Counted from the stretch's first letter, positions 43,880 through 56,745 are shown. The stretch is DNA of 64,000 nt from Biomphalaria glabrata (GCF_947242115.1 NC_074711.1:6191934-6255933); one strand, 5' to 3'. Made by a program: numbers and translations. The notes: a model not told the origin generated them from the letters alone.

Positions 43880-45985
43880 AATAAGGCTTGTCTTCGAGTC
43901 CGAATGTTAGTGAGGAATACAGTGTTTCCCATGGCTGCGCAGCCCCAACTGTGACCTACATATTTTGCCAAATCCAGGGCAACCATAACCATTGTCCGCA
44001 GGTGGTCGATTTAGATTTTCATTTCATCGTATGCGTTTGTCCTCGGCAGCAGATTTTCTTCAGGTCTCAAATGTGTATCCCGCGGCCTTCGTGAGTGACC
44101 TCCAGCTGTCTCGTTCCGACGCCGCATGCAGCCAGGTGCTCTCTTCTATGTCAGCCAAGGAAAGTTGACGCCTAAGCTGGTCTTTGAAGCGTTTCCGTGG
44201 GGCGCCTCTGTCACGTCGACCACCTTTTAGCTCACCAAAAAAGACTGCCTTTGGCATACGTTCGTCTCCCATACGGGATACGTGCCCTGCCCAGCGTAGC
44301 TGTCGGACCATAAGAAGTCCCTCTATACTGCCCATACCGGCGTTCGCAAGGACATCGCTGTTTGTGGTGATGTCCTGCCACCGTATGTCCATGATGGAGC
44401 GCAAGCATCTTTGGTGAAAGCGCTCAAGAAGTATTAGTTGTTTTTTTATTTAGTGTCCATGTCTCAGAGCCATATAGAAGTGTTGAGAGAACCACCGCCT
44501 GGTAGACATTGATTTTTTTAGGCAGGCGGAGCGATTTGTTCTTCCAAACTCTCGCCTGAAGGCGTCCAAAAGCGCTACTAGCCCTGGCCAGACGGTTATC
44601 AACTTCCCTTGAAACTGAGGCGTCATTTGACACTATACTACCTAGATATGTGAAGTGGTCTACCACGTTAAGGGGCTGAGTATGTTTCATTGGGTGACTT
44701 TTGGAACATGACTTCTATTTTCCCGATGTTTATAGATAGACAGCAGCGTATGCAAATTCGTTTAATGCATCCATAGTTGGAGCAGTTAGACTTAAGTCAC
44801 CCTTTTTGTATAGGGATATAATTACTGAATCTCGAAGTTCAGGTGGGACCACGCACTTCTACCAGCATAGAGCGAACAAGTCAGTTAGCCTGTCGGTCAG
44901 GGCGACACCACCCATTTTAAATATTTCAGCGGGAAGTCCATCAGAGCCTTGTGTTTTTTTTTAGTTTAGATATTGCTGTCTCAATTTCTACAGATGTCGG
45001 TCGGTAGTCGAGCTCCTCTCTTATAGTTTTCTGAGGGACATTTGCCAGCGATTCCTCCGATACGTGCCTTTTATCACCAAACAGCATACTGTAGTGTTCT
45101 GTCCTGTTCTGTTAAATAGTGTAGAACCATCGGATGATCTTAGCGGTGCTGTAGTCTAGTAAGTTGGGCCATAGGAACAACGAAGCGACTCATAGAAAGA
45201 GCGCGTGTCACCAGTGTCAGTCTGTCTCTGCATGTTAACGGACAGCTCAAGCCACCAATTATTTTTTTAGTTCCCTGATCTTTGACTGCAGAGTGTGACA
45301 AGAAGCTTTATAGAGAGTTCTGGCTGCGTTGTCATTAGGGTTTGCAAGAACAGAGCGATAGTATTTGTGCTTATTCTTTAACAGTTCCTTAATTGCGGTA
45401 TTGTTCTCATCAAACCAGTCTCTGTTGGGTTTACTGCAGTATCCCATGACTTTGGCCGTCACGTCCTGAAGTATCGTTTTAGCTGGCTCCAATTACTCGC
45501 TGGTTCATCGTCTTGGGGCTTTCGAAGACCAGCCTCGAGTAGTACATTGAAGCGCTCTCGTACGTCAGCCAGCCTTTCGACATTTAGCTTCTTTGCCCTA
45601 GGCAGGCCATCTTTTTTTATCATCTTGACGGTGATGTTCAGCTTCGTCCGGACAAGACGACGGTCCGTGTAACAGTCGGCACTGGGCATTACTCTAGTGT
45701 GCACCACATCCCTGACATCACACTGTCTCACTATTATGTAATCCAACAGGTGCCACTGCTTTGAGCGTGGATGCATCCATGTGGTCTTGAAACGGCTTTT
45801 TTGCTGAAAAAACGTGTTGGTTATCGCAAGCTTTGCTTCAGAGCAGAGTTCCAACAGGAGCCTGCCGTTATAGTTGTAGTTGCCAATGCCATGTCTACCT
45901 AGGACACCTGGCCAAGCGCTGTGGTCGTTCCCCACTCGAGCGTTGAAGTCGCCCATGATAATAAGAAACTCATGACCAAATATCA
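43880..45985 (-). mobile_element. RTE-like LINE, broken, upstream of NF-YA
   Basis: On the - strand: an endonuclease end ([31 protein letters not shown], then [11 protein letters not shown]), a linker region (45492-45259), and RT thumb and C-terminal parts (VDHFTYLGSIVSNDASVS, VVLSTLLYGSETW, then QLRWAGHVSRMGDERMP). The RT palm between about 45240 and 44700 is decayed and short; several frame changes occur. Such LINEs encode endonuclease plus RT for target-primed insertion. Confidence 0.85.
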
Positions 45986-46299
45986 GACTAGATCTTAAAA
46001 AAACAACAACAAAGCTTATCTCATTGCCATTTGTCTGAAAATGGCAGGGTTTAACTCCCTTTCTACTATATTTCTATGTCCTATATAATACAAAATTAAT
46101 TAATTTGTGTCATCAACTATGAATAATTATGCAAGTTTCAACTTGATCCGAGAATGGGAAATGGGGAGAACAAAACTGTCAAAATGTAATAGCGATACTA
46201 TCAAACAAGATAATTAATCACCAATCACTTAACTGTTTTTTTTTTAATCGGTTTATGTCTTGTCAGGTACAATGAATAATGATAGTAACTACACTTCTT

Positions 46300-46660
46300 T
46301 ATGCAGGAGCATCAACTTTACGCCAATGAATTGGCTGAGGCTGCTGCCTCGTTTGGTTAGTCTATCAACCTCATGAAAACTGAGGTCATGACATGATCCA
46401 AATGGAACTAGCTCGGCTTCACAAATCAGTATATGAATGGCCAAATCTTTGACCTCTTCACGCACCAAGGCAGCTTCAACAATGCGTCACCGTCCAAAGA
46501 AATAGATAATTGCCTGCCCTAACTACGGCTAAAAGCAGCACGCTTGGTCGCTTCCAAATGAAAATAAAGTTATGAGACCTGGGTGATCCATAGGAGGCTT
46601 GTAGGAATTCTCGAACGCTTCCATCAAAGAAGACCACCTCACAAATAACATGTTCTGCTA
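46300..46660 (+). mobile_element. Decayed RT fragment of an RTE-like LINE
   Basis: Pieces such as AAASFG...INLMKTEVMT-like reading (46335-46395) and LERFHQRRP (46615-46640) can be picked out between stops and frame changes. Old and not functional. Confidence 0.6.
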
Positions 46661-47735
46661 GAGGCTGGAATCAATGAGCAGTATAATACAGGTAACAATA
46701 ATCTTTATTATCCATCTGGAATAGTGTATACAGGATTTGTTGTGTTTATATGAAAATTTAAAGTCGTATCCTGTTCTAAGCTGAAAGATTTCAGATCCCT
46801 CACTTTGCAATCCCAAGCATTGAAAAGTAAGAAAAAAAAAAGCTGAAGGGTGTATCAGATACACCAGTCCTTACTGAGTGTTCAGTATCTACCCTTGTCA
46901 ATAATACAAAGCAAAGCAAAGCATGTATTTTTCAGTGCCAGTTGATTGCACATTGCCAGGAAATCATGACTGTGTTTTGTAATTAACATGTACAACTATG
47001 TTAACACATGGACTTAATTTTTTTTTTTACTCTGAAAAAGTGATGTTGTTACATATGACTATTAACTTAATGTTAGCAAAAGGAAATTGGCATCCAGTAA
47101 TGACATTAGCAGAAAGGCTATATCCATGGCATCTTATCACAGAATAAAAGCATACAAAAAGTTCGGGAAAGCCAGCCACTCGAAGGTTGGACCAAAGTCA
47201 GGCATATAGGGTAACAACATTAAGTCAAAAAGAATACCAGTCCATCTTTGTGTGTTTCTTATTAGAGTTGATTTCTCTTGAAGTTTAAAATATGTAGGGT
47301 GCAGAACATACCTTATTTACAATGAAAATATATACGGCTTTCATTTATCAACAAAGTAAGCTTTAGTATTAATAAATGAGAACAACATGGACTACAAGCT
47401 GTCTGTACTTAGTGAAAATAGTGATAGAAGTTAAGTTATGATTTAAAAAAAAAAAAAGCAATGGTAACAGATAGGATTATAAGTAGGTTGTTGGAGATAA
47501 TTGCCAACTTAAAGTTACAAATGGGAGAGCTAAACAAAAATTTAATTCTGCAGTGTGAAAATGTATACAAAGATCATCACTTTCCCATTTCAAAGACAGC
47601 TTAACACTTTATTTTGTACAGGGGGACACATCAAAAAGCTTGCTAATTACAGTTTTTTCCACCATACAAGAAAATCAATACATAAAAAAAAAAACCCACA
47701 AAACAACAACAGGCAGACTAAAGAAAAACACACCA
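46661..47735. other. Spacer downstream of eEF1B
   Basis: AT-rich, no recognised gene or repeat family. Small open frames have no recognisable content. Confidence 0.4.
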
Positions 47736-47755
47736 AAGATTGATAAGTAAAACCA

Positions 47756-47761
47756 TTTATT
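47756..47761 (-). terminator. Polyadenylation signal of eEF1B
   Basis: AATAAA on the - strand 25 bases after the stop codon, followed by a GT-rich stretch (TTTGGTGTGTTTTTC). This implies a 3'UTR of only about 50 nt, as is common for translation-machinery genes. Confidence 0.65.
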
Positions 47762-47786
47762 TCAATACCAGACGACATGAACTTGA

Positions 47787-50700
47787 CTAAACTTTGTTAA
47801 ATGCTGCTATGTCCACAGATTGAACCAGATCTTCATTTTTGGTGATCTCTTCTTCTAAAAAGTCAACACTGACCTGAGAAGAATTAAAAAAAAATAAAAT
47901 TTTATGTTGTCTCTTTGTATGTTGTAATGTATGTGATTACAATACTGTTATAACCCTATTGGCTGCGCGAAAGGGTTAACGGTAGGTTCAGCTGACACAG
48001 GTGAACTCAGGCGATGGACAAGGGACAGTACTACGGTTACACGCAAATATGACCAATGTTATGGTCATGTGATCGAGAGCCTGCGTGGACCAGAGACACA
48101 GTGTGTAAGAAAGCGGCAGTTCAAGACCGGAGACAGTTAGTCGGCCCTGGTTGAATCATCAAGTGTTATGTACGAGTCCAGGAAGAGATAAGAGACAGTA
48201 GAGTTTTGTACAGTGATGCACAATGTAACATTTTAGTTGTTGATGTGTTGCCAATAGTCTAGTATTGGCTGTTATCTACTTAGTCACTCATTATTAAATC
48301 AGGGTTCATAGCCAATTTCATGAATGATTTTCCAGGTATTTTCCAGGTTTTCAAGGTAGAGTTTTAGATTTTCAAGGTATGCATCGCACCATAGCAAGCA
48401 ATATATATGTATATATATTTACATATATATGACATAAATATGTAAAAAGAACAATATATGTATATATATAAATATTAAATTAAAAAACCCTCATTAAAAT
48501 GTATGCTGATAAGTTGAAATCATACCTCCAAAAAAAAAAAAAAAAAAAAAATTCATCTCTAGTGTTTCCTAAGCATTTAAATGCAACTTTTAATACATTA
48601 GAAAACACACACAAGCTTGCACTACAGAATAACTTTTTAAAAATATGAGATGTAATTCAGCTAAAACTGTCGCAATCTGAAGTTGGAAATTTTCTTAAAT
48701 TGACATAGATTTGTAAAAATAATATTTCATTCTTACTATAGAAGTTGACTTGCTTTCCATCAGTTTTAAGTAAATTACAATCAAAATAACTCAATGGGCT
48801 TTTCTACAGCTGTGTGCGAAATATTTTCGTTAAATCTACAGTAGATCTAGACTCTAATTTAAGTCACTAAATTCGCGGACTTTTTTCGAATTATCTTCAC
48901 TGAATCACCGTAAATCTAGTCCCTAAAATTCGCGGACTTTTCACGGCTGTGTGCGAATTATTTTCACTGAATCTACCGTAAATCTAGAGTCTAGATCTAA
49001 GTCACTAACTTCGCAGACTTTTCACAGCTGTGAGAGAATTATCTTCACTCTATTCTATTGGATTAGCGTAAATTAAGTCTAGATCTAAGTCACTAAATTC
49101 GCGGAGTTTTTTCGAAATATCTTCACTGAATCACCGTAAATCTAGTCCCTAAAATTCGCGGACTTTTCACCGCTGTGTGCGAATTATTTTCACTGAATCT
49201 ACCGTAAATCTTGAGTCTTGATCTAATTAAGTCATTAAATTGGCGGACTTTTCACGGCTGTGTGCGAATTATCTTCACTGAATCTATCGTAGATCTAGAC
49301 TCTATAGATTCTAACTCAATGTCACTAAACTTCGCAGACTTTTAACGGCTGTGAGAGAATTATCTTCACTAGATTCTAGTGATTTAGCGTAAATCTAGAA
49401 TCTAGCGTATTTCTAGAGCAATCTAGACATTAGATGTACCTGTATCTAGATCCTTAAATTAACTAAAATTCACGGAGTTTTCAGGTTAAGCGCGAATTAT
49501 CTTCACTAGATCTAACTTAGATCTAAATCTAGATACTATTTCTAGCTAGATGAGAAGGATGGATCGTGAGAAGACTCAAAAGTAAAGTACCGGTAGCAAT
49601 TATACTTAAACAATGAATCATAATCTCCAAATACAAAATCTAATAAAATACTCAGAAAGACACAAAGATAATATGATATACAGACTTTCCACACGAATTC
49701 ACTCTCACTGTTACAATAAGAAGATTTTCGGCGAGGGAGGGCCCGGAGGGGTGTAGCCTTCACATTAGGCTGCTAATTGCTCTAGTTATAGACAAGTCAC
49801 TACAGACTAGATCAAGCGCGTCTTCGGTCGTAACAGTGAAAGGAAAATAGTGCTAAGTGAAATGCTTGCTTGAGCCAAGGTCGTTTTCTATCACGAGGTC
49901 GCGCTTCACAAGTGGCTGAAAGGCGGTGAAGACGCGTCGTCACTGGTCAGCTCAATGTAACCGGGAAAAAACGAAATGAAAATAGACACCAGGTATCGGG
50001 AGGGAAAGAAATCAAGGTCTAGTTTTAAAATTCAAGTTTTTTTTCACCGTTTTTTTACGAAATTCAAGGCTTTTTCAAGGCCTTGAATTTAATATGAAAT
50101 TCAAGGTGTTTTCCAGGTTTTCAAGGTGGCTACGAACCCTGTTAAATTAAAGTACCAGATTAAACAGAGCTCTTTTTGTCACGTTCTTGATGTGTTAGAT
50201 ATGCTGTTTGTGTTTAGCAGTGTTTACAGAAGGCCTGATAAGGAGAGAGAATCGTAGCAATACAATGGGAATTTTAGTGATGGGAGAAAATACCTTGCTA
50301 ATCCCTCATGTTAGACCAACAGTTGTTTTTTTCAACTGTTCTAGATCTAGCCCTATGATACTTGAAGTGTGAAGTCAATACAAAAATAAAAGCATTATCT
50401 CAAATGACTAGGTACAACATATTAAAACAGGCAGATGTGAATGTCTATTTGGTCAAAGCAGAAAAGAAAAAGAAGACCGGATAGAAAACAAAGTCCATTT
50501 TGTTACAGTCTAGCACAATATTATATCCAAAAGTGTCTGTGATGTGTACACTGGGGTGCCCCCTTTTTTCCCCCCCAGAAACTCGAATTGAATTTTTATG
50601 AGCCCTGAAACTAAAATACACAAACTACAAAAGCACTGAAATTAAACATGTGAGGCTAGTCTAGAATCCATATCATTAATTCTAGATCTAGAGCTTGGCC

Positions 50701-53700
50701 ATCTTTTGCTAGTCTTAAATGATTTTAAGTCTAGATCTAAATCCTGCTTTGTTTAGTATTCTAGTGAAATATATAATTATAACAGATACAGATACGCAAA
50801 AAGATCTAATCTAGGATGCCACTCCTAAAATCTATATAGCTATAGATAGGAATGATCCTCACATTATATCTTATCTACATAGAAACGTATCCAGAAAGAC
50901 ATCTAGATTAATTGTTAACATCACTTCAAACCCTCAGAAAAGTGGCACCCTAGTGTGTACATTTGTTGGAGCACAGAAGTAAAAGTTGTAGTGTAACATT
51001 ACCTTGTCATCTTCAACAACACAGCTAATCTGTAATTTCCTAATACCATATCCAACAGGTACAAATTTAGCTGAAATGTATAACAACAACATTAATATTG
51101 AACCAAACCTAATCACGGTTGAATACTGGACATAAGACCAAGTAGACTAGTTATGAGATTGCTACATAAAAGAAGTCCCTATACAACTTAAAAAAAAAAA
51201 AATGAAGTTAATAAAGAAGATAACCATTTATTTTTAATAAAAACCATTTGCTTTTTACTATTTTTTTTGTTACCCAATAAAAAGAATCATAGGACAAAAA
51301 CAAAATACATTTAATTAATGGTAAGTCACAGAGGTAAAAAGCTGCATAGCTACTATTATTAACTAGCAATAGTTACTCCATAAAAAGAACAATCAAGCAG
51401 TGAGACTTACAGGCACCCCACAATAAACCATCAGCTTCAATGGAGCGAACATGTTTTTCAATGGCATCCATGTCTGTTGTGTCATCCCAAGGTTTAACAT
51501 CCAAAATGATGTTACTCTTGGCAATCAAAGCTGGCTCTGAGGAATCAAAAATATTTCACTGTACTGTAGTCTGTATATTTTAAATTAATTGATTACAGTT
51601 AAAATAATATAAAAAAAACTTTAAGGAAAATACTTTCCCACAAGATAAAGTCATAAAAAACCATTTGGACACATTACATCACAGTTACATCATCCACTCT
51701 TCTATTAGGCTAGAACTGTAAGCCAGGATGTTTAAAGGTAATTCATTCATCAAGTATGTATATGTTGTTTGTGTCTAAATTTGTATTGTCTGTAATGCTG
51801 AGATGGAGAATAGAAGTTAAACTGAATTTCTGTTTGTTTGGATGATGAAAATAATTTTATCTTAATTTCTAGTTATGGTGGACGCTGAGATTCTTGGATC
51901 AGCATCCATGAGCCTATTCAGTTCTAATGATTAGCTGAAATCTGATGGGAAGAATTAAGTGGTAGGTAGATGTAGTGATGTAGATTAACACCAAGCATAT
52001 AGATAGTTTGTCCTGTCCATCGTAATACAATGATGACCACTTTTGTCATCCAGTGGGCTGAGGGCTTTTGCAGTTTTATCCACACTCAAGTGGCTTGGGA
52101 GGCCTATTTGGGCCAGAATGTTTGAAGTAGATAGTAGTGCAAAGCTAGCACTTAAATGAAACTAAACAATAAGTATAGAAAGAATTGCATTTTCTTACTT
52201 TTAGCCTTCTTAGCTTCATAATCAGCCAGACGTTTAGCTTTCAAAGCTTTTGTCTCTTCATCATCTGAACCAAACAGATCCTCATCATCATCGTCGTCAT
52301 CATCAGCAACAGGAGCAGGCTTGGCTGGGGCAGCAGTTCCTGCGGGTCCATATGAATCCAAAGATTTTTTCACACCTGGTAAACTAAAAAGTTGGATAAA
52401 TTTAATAATCAATACATGAATACATCTAGTTGTATTTAAACAAAAATGAACAACTGTTTTTACTATAACTGAATTAGAAAGTAGGCTCAATAGCACTGAA
52501 ATAATAAACTGTGCCTTCAGTAAGCAATATTCAAAATAAGATCTCATGCAAACTGCCAAATATATCTAGTCAATTAGTTGCATGATTGCATGCAAACATT
52601 TATGGTGTTGAAGAACTGACAAACTAGTAGAAAACTAAACTCTTAAAACATAATATATAATTTAGGTATTCCATGACTCACTTTGCTGTCTGCCTTTTAG
52701 TCCCACCTCCTTCCCTTTCATACTCCATGTGATTCGAGCCTCTACGCTCTAAATTAACAAATCATAACATTATTTCCTAAGCCCTCAAACATTCATACCC
52801 ACAGGCTCTCATTTTTAATTTGTTCCAAGTCTAAAGGTGAGATGGAGTAACGCATACATACCTGTCTTTCTGGCTTTGATAGGATGTGATATGGTTGTAC
52901 CATCTAAGGGCATGTGACAAATTGGCAGCTGGGGCTTTTCCTACAGCTTCATATACAGCAACGTCTGCTTGTGAGGGAACAAAGCTAGCAGAAAAAAAAA
53001 ACACAAGAAAAACATAAAAATACTTTTGAGTTTGGATTAGTTTGTAATAGATTAACAACAATAAATCTGTCCGGTAGAAATATATCTTTCACAATTTTCA
53101 TTTCACTGCACTTAGAAATGGTTAATTTAATGTATAAATTGTGATATTTTCAGCTGGAAAGGTGCACAGTGGAATTTTAAAATTGTAGAAAATGTGTGAA
53201 ATAGTGCACAAAAATGTTCAATCTAACACGAAAAACCTAGGTTAAGTTGAAGCAATATTCAACTAAAAGCAAGGATCACTGAACAGTAAAAAATGCGTTC
53301 ACAGGTGCATCACATGGTGTCCCAAAAAGCTTGGAATGTTAAACCTTTATCAATTGTAAAACAAAGTAAAAGAATTCTGCTCCCTAGTGTGTTTCTGTTA
53401 CTAAAAGCATCAATGATGCATGTTGAATACCAGAAAATCTATGACATCTAGATATAAGTTTTGAAATACAATAAGAATTAAGCTTATTATTCTCAAGTTT
53501 GATCTAGAATACATAGAATACTATTTTTTAATCTAAGTTGATGTAAGCCTCATTGTTATATCAGTTTGTGTTGCTTCATGGAACACTGAACAAGTCTTGA
53601 TCTAGATTATTCTAGATTCTCGATCTAGTGTAGATTAAAAATTTACTCTATATTTCAATATATATGTAAATCTAGTTCTAAATCTTGTTCTTGATGAATT

Positions 53701-54876
53701 GAAAGTCAGAAAGCTGCACCTTTTAGTCTATGTTTAGGTGTTTGAGGCCGTTTTGTCTACTATATTTTTGTTGAATACACACATTTTTAAAGGCCTAGTA
53801 CATTCATTTGTGGTTACAGAAAACTACTTTGTGAATCACTAATTAATAAAAGAATAATTGGTAATGTATTTACAGACTAAAAAAAGTTGTATTTCAGCAT
53901 GTATTGAAAACAACAACTATATATTTCTCTTAATGATATTTTTATAGCCTATAGGTGTCCCTTTGTAACACCCCGAACATCTTGGTCTTGTCAAGTTAAA
54001 ATAATAGTCATGTTATAATAAATGCTTAAATAAAATTATTGTTGAGATATTGCAGCAAATAATAATCTATTAGATATATTTAGTATTTAGCTATAATGCA
54101 AGTTTAGCATAAATTCTATAATAAGAAAATATTTTTTTAAAAACTTTTACCAGTCATGTTACAGGTGCTATGATGTCCCATTTTTTAAACTGAGCGTAAA
54201 TGAAACATAACGTAAACTCACAGACGTAGTGCTAAAAAACTTCAATTTCTCTAACTAGCTGCTTAATACATTACTAGAAACATTCAAATTAAGCTAAAAA
54301 AAAACAAGCAAATTAACAGTTAGTACGAGTTACAGTTAGTACTTTAATCAAAATGGTATCCCAGTGATGCACCTGCCACCTGAAATGCAAAAGTGGGTAC
54401 CCTGGCCTTTGCCAGCACTGCTGTCGTGCTGAGGAAATGTACGAATAATCGTATTTCAAATAATTTTCTATATAGACCATTGATAAATTCTTAACGTACA
54501 ATGGCTGAAGAAGTGAATACACTTAAAAATGAAACCAAAAACTTCAACTTTAATTTTTGGCCTGATGATAATCATAATGTGATAGTTTTTAAAACTTTTT
54601 TATATCACTACGGTTACCACTACCAGTGAGTGACTGAAGACAGTGAAGACTTGAGTCTGAGTGGAGAAACTCAACTGAGTCTTATTTTATTTTTAATAAT
54701 AATATTTTATTTATTTTATCATTTTGATTTTATGTTCTTAAAAAGTTATAAGCAAGTTATAACCAGAGTTGAGGAATAAACTAAGTTGCTTAATACCCTT
54801 CGATATAACTTCGGTCCCCAAGAAACTCGTTCAAAGTTTGGAGTCCTGACTGAGATTTGAGATCACCAAAACCCAT
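47787..54876 (-). CDS. EEF1B2: Elongation factor 1-beta (eEF1B alpha), guanine exchange subunit
   Basis: Exchanges GDP for GTP on eEF1A during translation elongation, in the cytoplasm, with eEF1B gamma. Six - strand exons: 54876-54797, 52984-52862, 52383-52199, 51536-51411, 51070-51003 and 47873-47787 (TAG at 47787-47789), giving 222 residues (human 225). The N-terminal GST-C-like region begins [19 protein letters not shown] and continues with [15 protein letters not shown] and HALRWYNHI. Then come [13 protein letters not shown], an acidic run before DLFGSDDEE (the conserved acidic CK2-site motif), and the EF1-GNE exchange domain with [22 protein letters not shown] and CVVEDDKV. It ends [12 protein letters not shown]. 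All junctions keep phase. The last intron is 3.1 kb because of a solo LTR and a TIR element. A possible cassette exon lies between exons 2 and 3. Confidence 0.96.
48300..50141. mobile_element. Non-autonomous TIR element B (hAT-like, 6-bp duplication)
   Basis: Ends CAGGGTTCATAGCC and GGCTACGAACCCTG (13 of 14 inverted matches), flanked by exact TTAAAT (48294-48299, 50142-50147). TTTTCCAGGTTTTCAAGGT lies near both ends in the same orientation. The core 48800-49530 holds about eight 80-bp units with GCGGACTTTTCACGGCTGTG and CTTCACTGAATCTACCG. The GGGCCCGGAGGGGTGTAGCC block near 49740 is shared with element A. Length 1842 bp; no transposase frame. CAGGG ends and 6-bp duplications suggest a hAT relative. 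Confidence 0.8.
48800..49530. repeat. About 80-bp tandem repeats inside element B
   Basis: The word CGCGGACTTTTCAC or a close variant recurs near 48896, 48936, 49017, 49098, 49160, 49243 and 49335, alternating with AGATCTAAGTCACTAA. The inverted equivalent is 31480-31930 in element A. Confidence 0.85.
52682..52741 (-). other. Candidate 60-nt cassette exon of eEF1B
   Basis: Between exons 2 and 3, the - strand reads CGTAG then AGGCTCGAATC...ACAGCAAA then GTGAGT, a strong donor and a plausible acceptor. The 60 nt keep the phase and stay open, inserting residues that include [14 protein letters not shown] competing AG 7 nt upstream would shift the frame into a stop. Not known to me from other eEF1B proteins. 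Confidence 0.4.
52985..54796. other. Intron 1 of eEF1B
   Basis: AT-rich, no recognised exon, repeat family or RNA gene. Scattered TCTAGATC words occur near 53600-53650. Confidence 0.5.
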
Positions 54877-54942
54877 TTTAATTTAATACAAATTGTCTTT
54901 TGTGTGAGATGACAATGAAACGTGTTCACGTTTCCTTAGATC

Positions 54943-54969
54943 GGAAGTAAAAGATCGGTGTAGGAAAAG
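54943..54969 (-). promoter_or_regulatory. Candidate eEF1B transcription start: TOP-like tract and ETS site
   Basis: On the - strand CTTTTCCT begins at 54969, a C followed by pyrimidines as in the terminal oligopyrimidine starts of translation genes. It would give a 5'UTR of about 93 nt. A CGGAAGT ETS core (plus strand) is at 54943-54949. Start position is inferred. Confidence 0.35.
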
Positions 54970-55244
54970 TCGAGTTCCAAATTTTTAAGTTTACCGAAAT
55001 AACGAGTTAATATTCTTTAGAAAGTCTTAGAAGTTAGATTAGAGCTCCACTAAAATAATTTAAGAGAAAGGGATTCTTATTAATCAGTAGATAGATTAGA
55101 TTTAGAATTTATTAACATAAGAAAAAACGTAGACGTCTAGATCAGGATTTTATTGATCTAGTAGAATCTAGATCTAGTCTAGTCTACGAGATTCTAATGT
55201 AGACTAGAAATCTAATACAAACAAAACTTTTATTTTTTAAGGTC

Positions 55245-55254
55245 ACCGGAAGTG
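55245..55254. promoter_or_regulatory. ETS/GABP consensus in the eEF1B-NDUFS1 divergent region
   Basis: ACCGGAAGTG is a full GABP (NRF-2) consensus, a factor known to drive many nuclear genes for mitochondrial respiration. It is followed by a possible 5'UTR exon end (GAACTAAG then GTTAAT, 55273/55274) that could splice to the NDUFS1 acceptor at 57044. Confidence 0.4.
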
Positions 55255-55273
55255 TATTCGAGGCCGAACTAAG

Positions 55274-56353
55274 GTTAATAAGGGTTTCGTGTTGATAGGA
55301 ATACTAATAGTGATTATAAATTCCTATCATCAACAAAGGTAGAGAGTCTAATTTTAGATAGTCTAGGACTAGCTCCAGTAGAAAAAGCAATAAAAATATA
55401 TGGATCTAGCATCAGATAATTTTATAATAGTTGACTGGTAGATCTAAATTCATGACAATGATTCAAGTGAATTTCCAGTCACAATCACAATGATTCACTA
55501 CCCGGGCCGTGACAATGCATGCACACACTCACTCAGTCTCAGACACAGTGAGACACCTCAGACACTGATTTGACTGATCAGTACTGATCACAGTCAGTGT
55601 TTTATTGTTTTATTCACACTCTGACGCTGCACAGGCACAGTGATTTAAGTGACTAAATCTACTATACTAACTGACTTGTCAGTGACTTGAGCGACTCTGA
55701 CACTACTACTTGTCTAACTACTGTCTTTTTTTACTGACAGTTAGTGACAAATGAATCTTAACATTGTCATCTCTCATCTGGGCTGGACAGTTACAGAATA
55801 GCTGAGGGAGAGTGAGAGTCGAGGGAGGGTGTTCAGAATACTTTATATATATTTTTTTTACAGAATAGTCAATAGATTTTAATGCATAGAATATAATTCA
55901 ATAGATCTAGATTCTAGTCCTAGATGTCCTAGATTCTAGATGAATACTGAATATGGCTCTCTACTAGTCCTAGGCCTTTGACTGTAGTGTGTCTGGAATC
56001 TACATCTAGAAACTAAGATAGTTACTAATGTCAAAACTATTGTCACTATAACTATAGTCACTATAGACTGAGCTACAGACCAATGTTACTATGTAAAGTA
56101 TGTTTATACTATTTACAGTTAACACTTATTTTGTTTTAAAGGGGCAGGTCCTATTGCTTTAATGTGTGTTAGGATTTTTATAGTATTCTGGATGCTAATA
56201 AGGCATTATGCAACATATGTAGATTATATTTTGCAATTCCTTATTTATTGAGAAATGAGAGTCATGCAATATACATAACCCACCAGTTGAAGTATCAAGG
56301 TTTATAGTATACAGTTCTTTTCAATTTTTTAAACAATCAAATAATCATAATTT
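55274..56353. other. Probable NDUFS1 leader intron, low complexity
   Basis: No coding exon seen. 55440-55780 is rich in TGACTGA, CAGTGA and GACAC words. TCTAGATC words lie near 55140-55200 and 55900-55950. Confidence 0.4.
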
Positions 56354-56364
56354 GAGATATTGAT

Positions 56365-56745
56365 CATGAGAAATGGACGAGCTCCCATCCAAATCACAAG
56401 AAAGATGATGCTTACTATAAGCTATCCCGACAAGACCAACGTCTAATCTTTCGACTCAGGACCGGACACAACAGAATGCGACAACACATGTTCCGGAAGC
56501 TCAAAATTGGAACCAGTGAAATCTGCCCATGTGGAGTATCACCAGAAAATGCCGACCACGTCCTCCAAAACTGCTCTCTCTACCAAGAGGCCCGTATAAG
56601 ACATTGGCCCCAAATCACCCCAATAGAAAGAAAACTATATGGAGAGCTCCCTGATTTGGAAACCACTGCGCAGTTCATCTCATGTATTGGTCTAGTCATA
56701 TGAACACTCCAACATAACAATGAGAACGATGAAGAAGAAGAAGAA
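56365..56745 (+). mobile_element. 5'-truncated copy of the RNase H LINE, 3' end only
   Basis: Matches the 3' end of the LINE at 8043-8425 nearly base for base (frame 56476-56703 ends in the same CPCGVSPENADH and SCIGLVI tail). It ends in (GAA)n. An exact 11-bp GAGATATTGAT flanks it (56354-56364, 56746-56756), so both insertion ends are fixed. Confidence 0.93.

Larger units (their letters stand above)
47946..50259. mobile_element. Solo LTR fossil split by TIR element B
   Basis: Begins TGTTATAACCCTATT and ends AATCGTAGCA with 4-bp ATAC on both sides (47942-47945, 50260-50263). Without the inserted element it is about 466 bp. Its 3' half resembles the solo LTR at 40071 (GTGTTGCCAAT, TTGGC, GTTAT), so they belong to related families. 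No internal region is seen. Confidence 0.75.
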
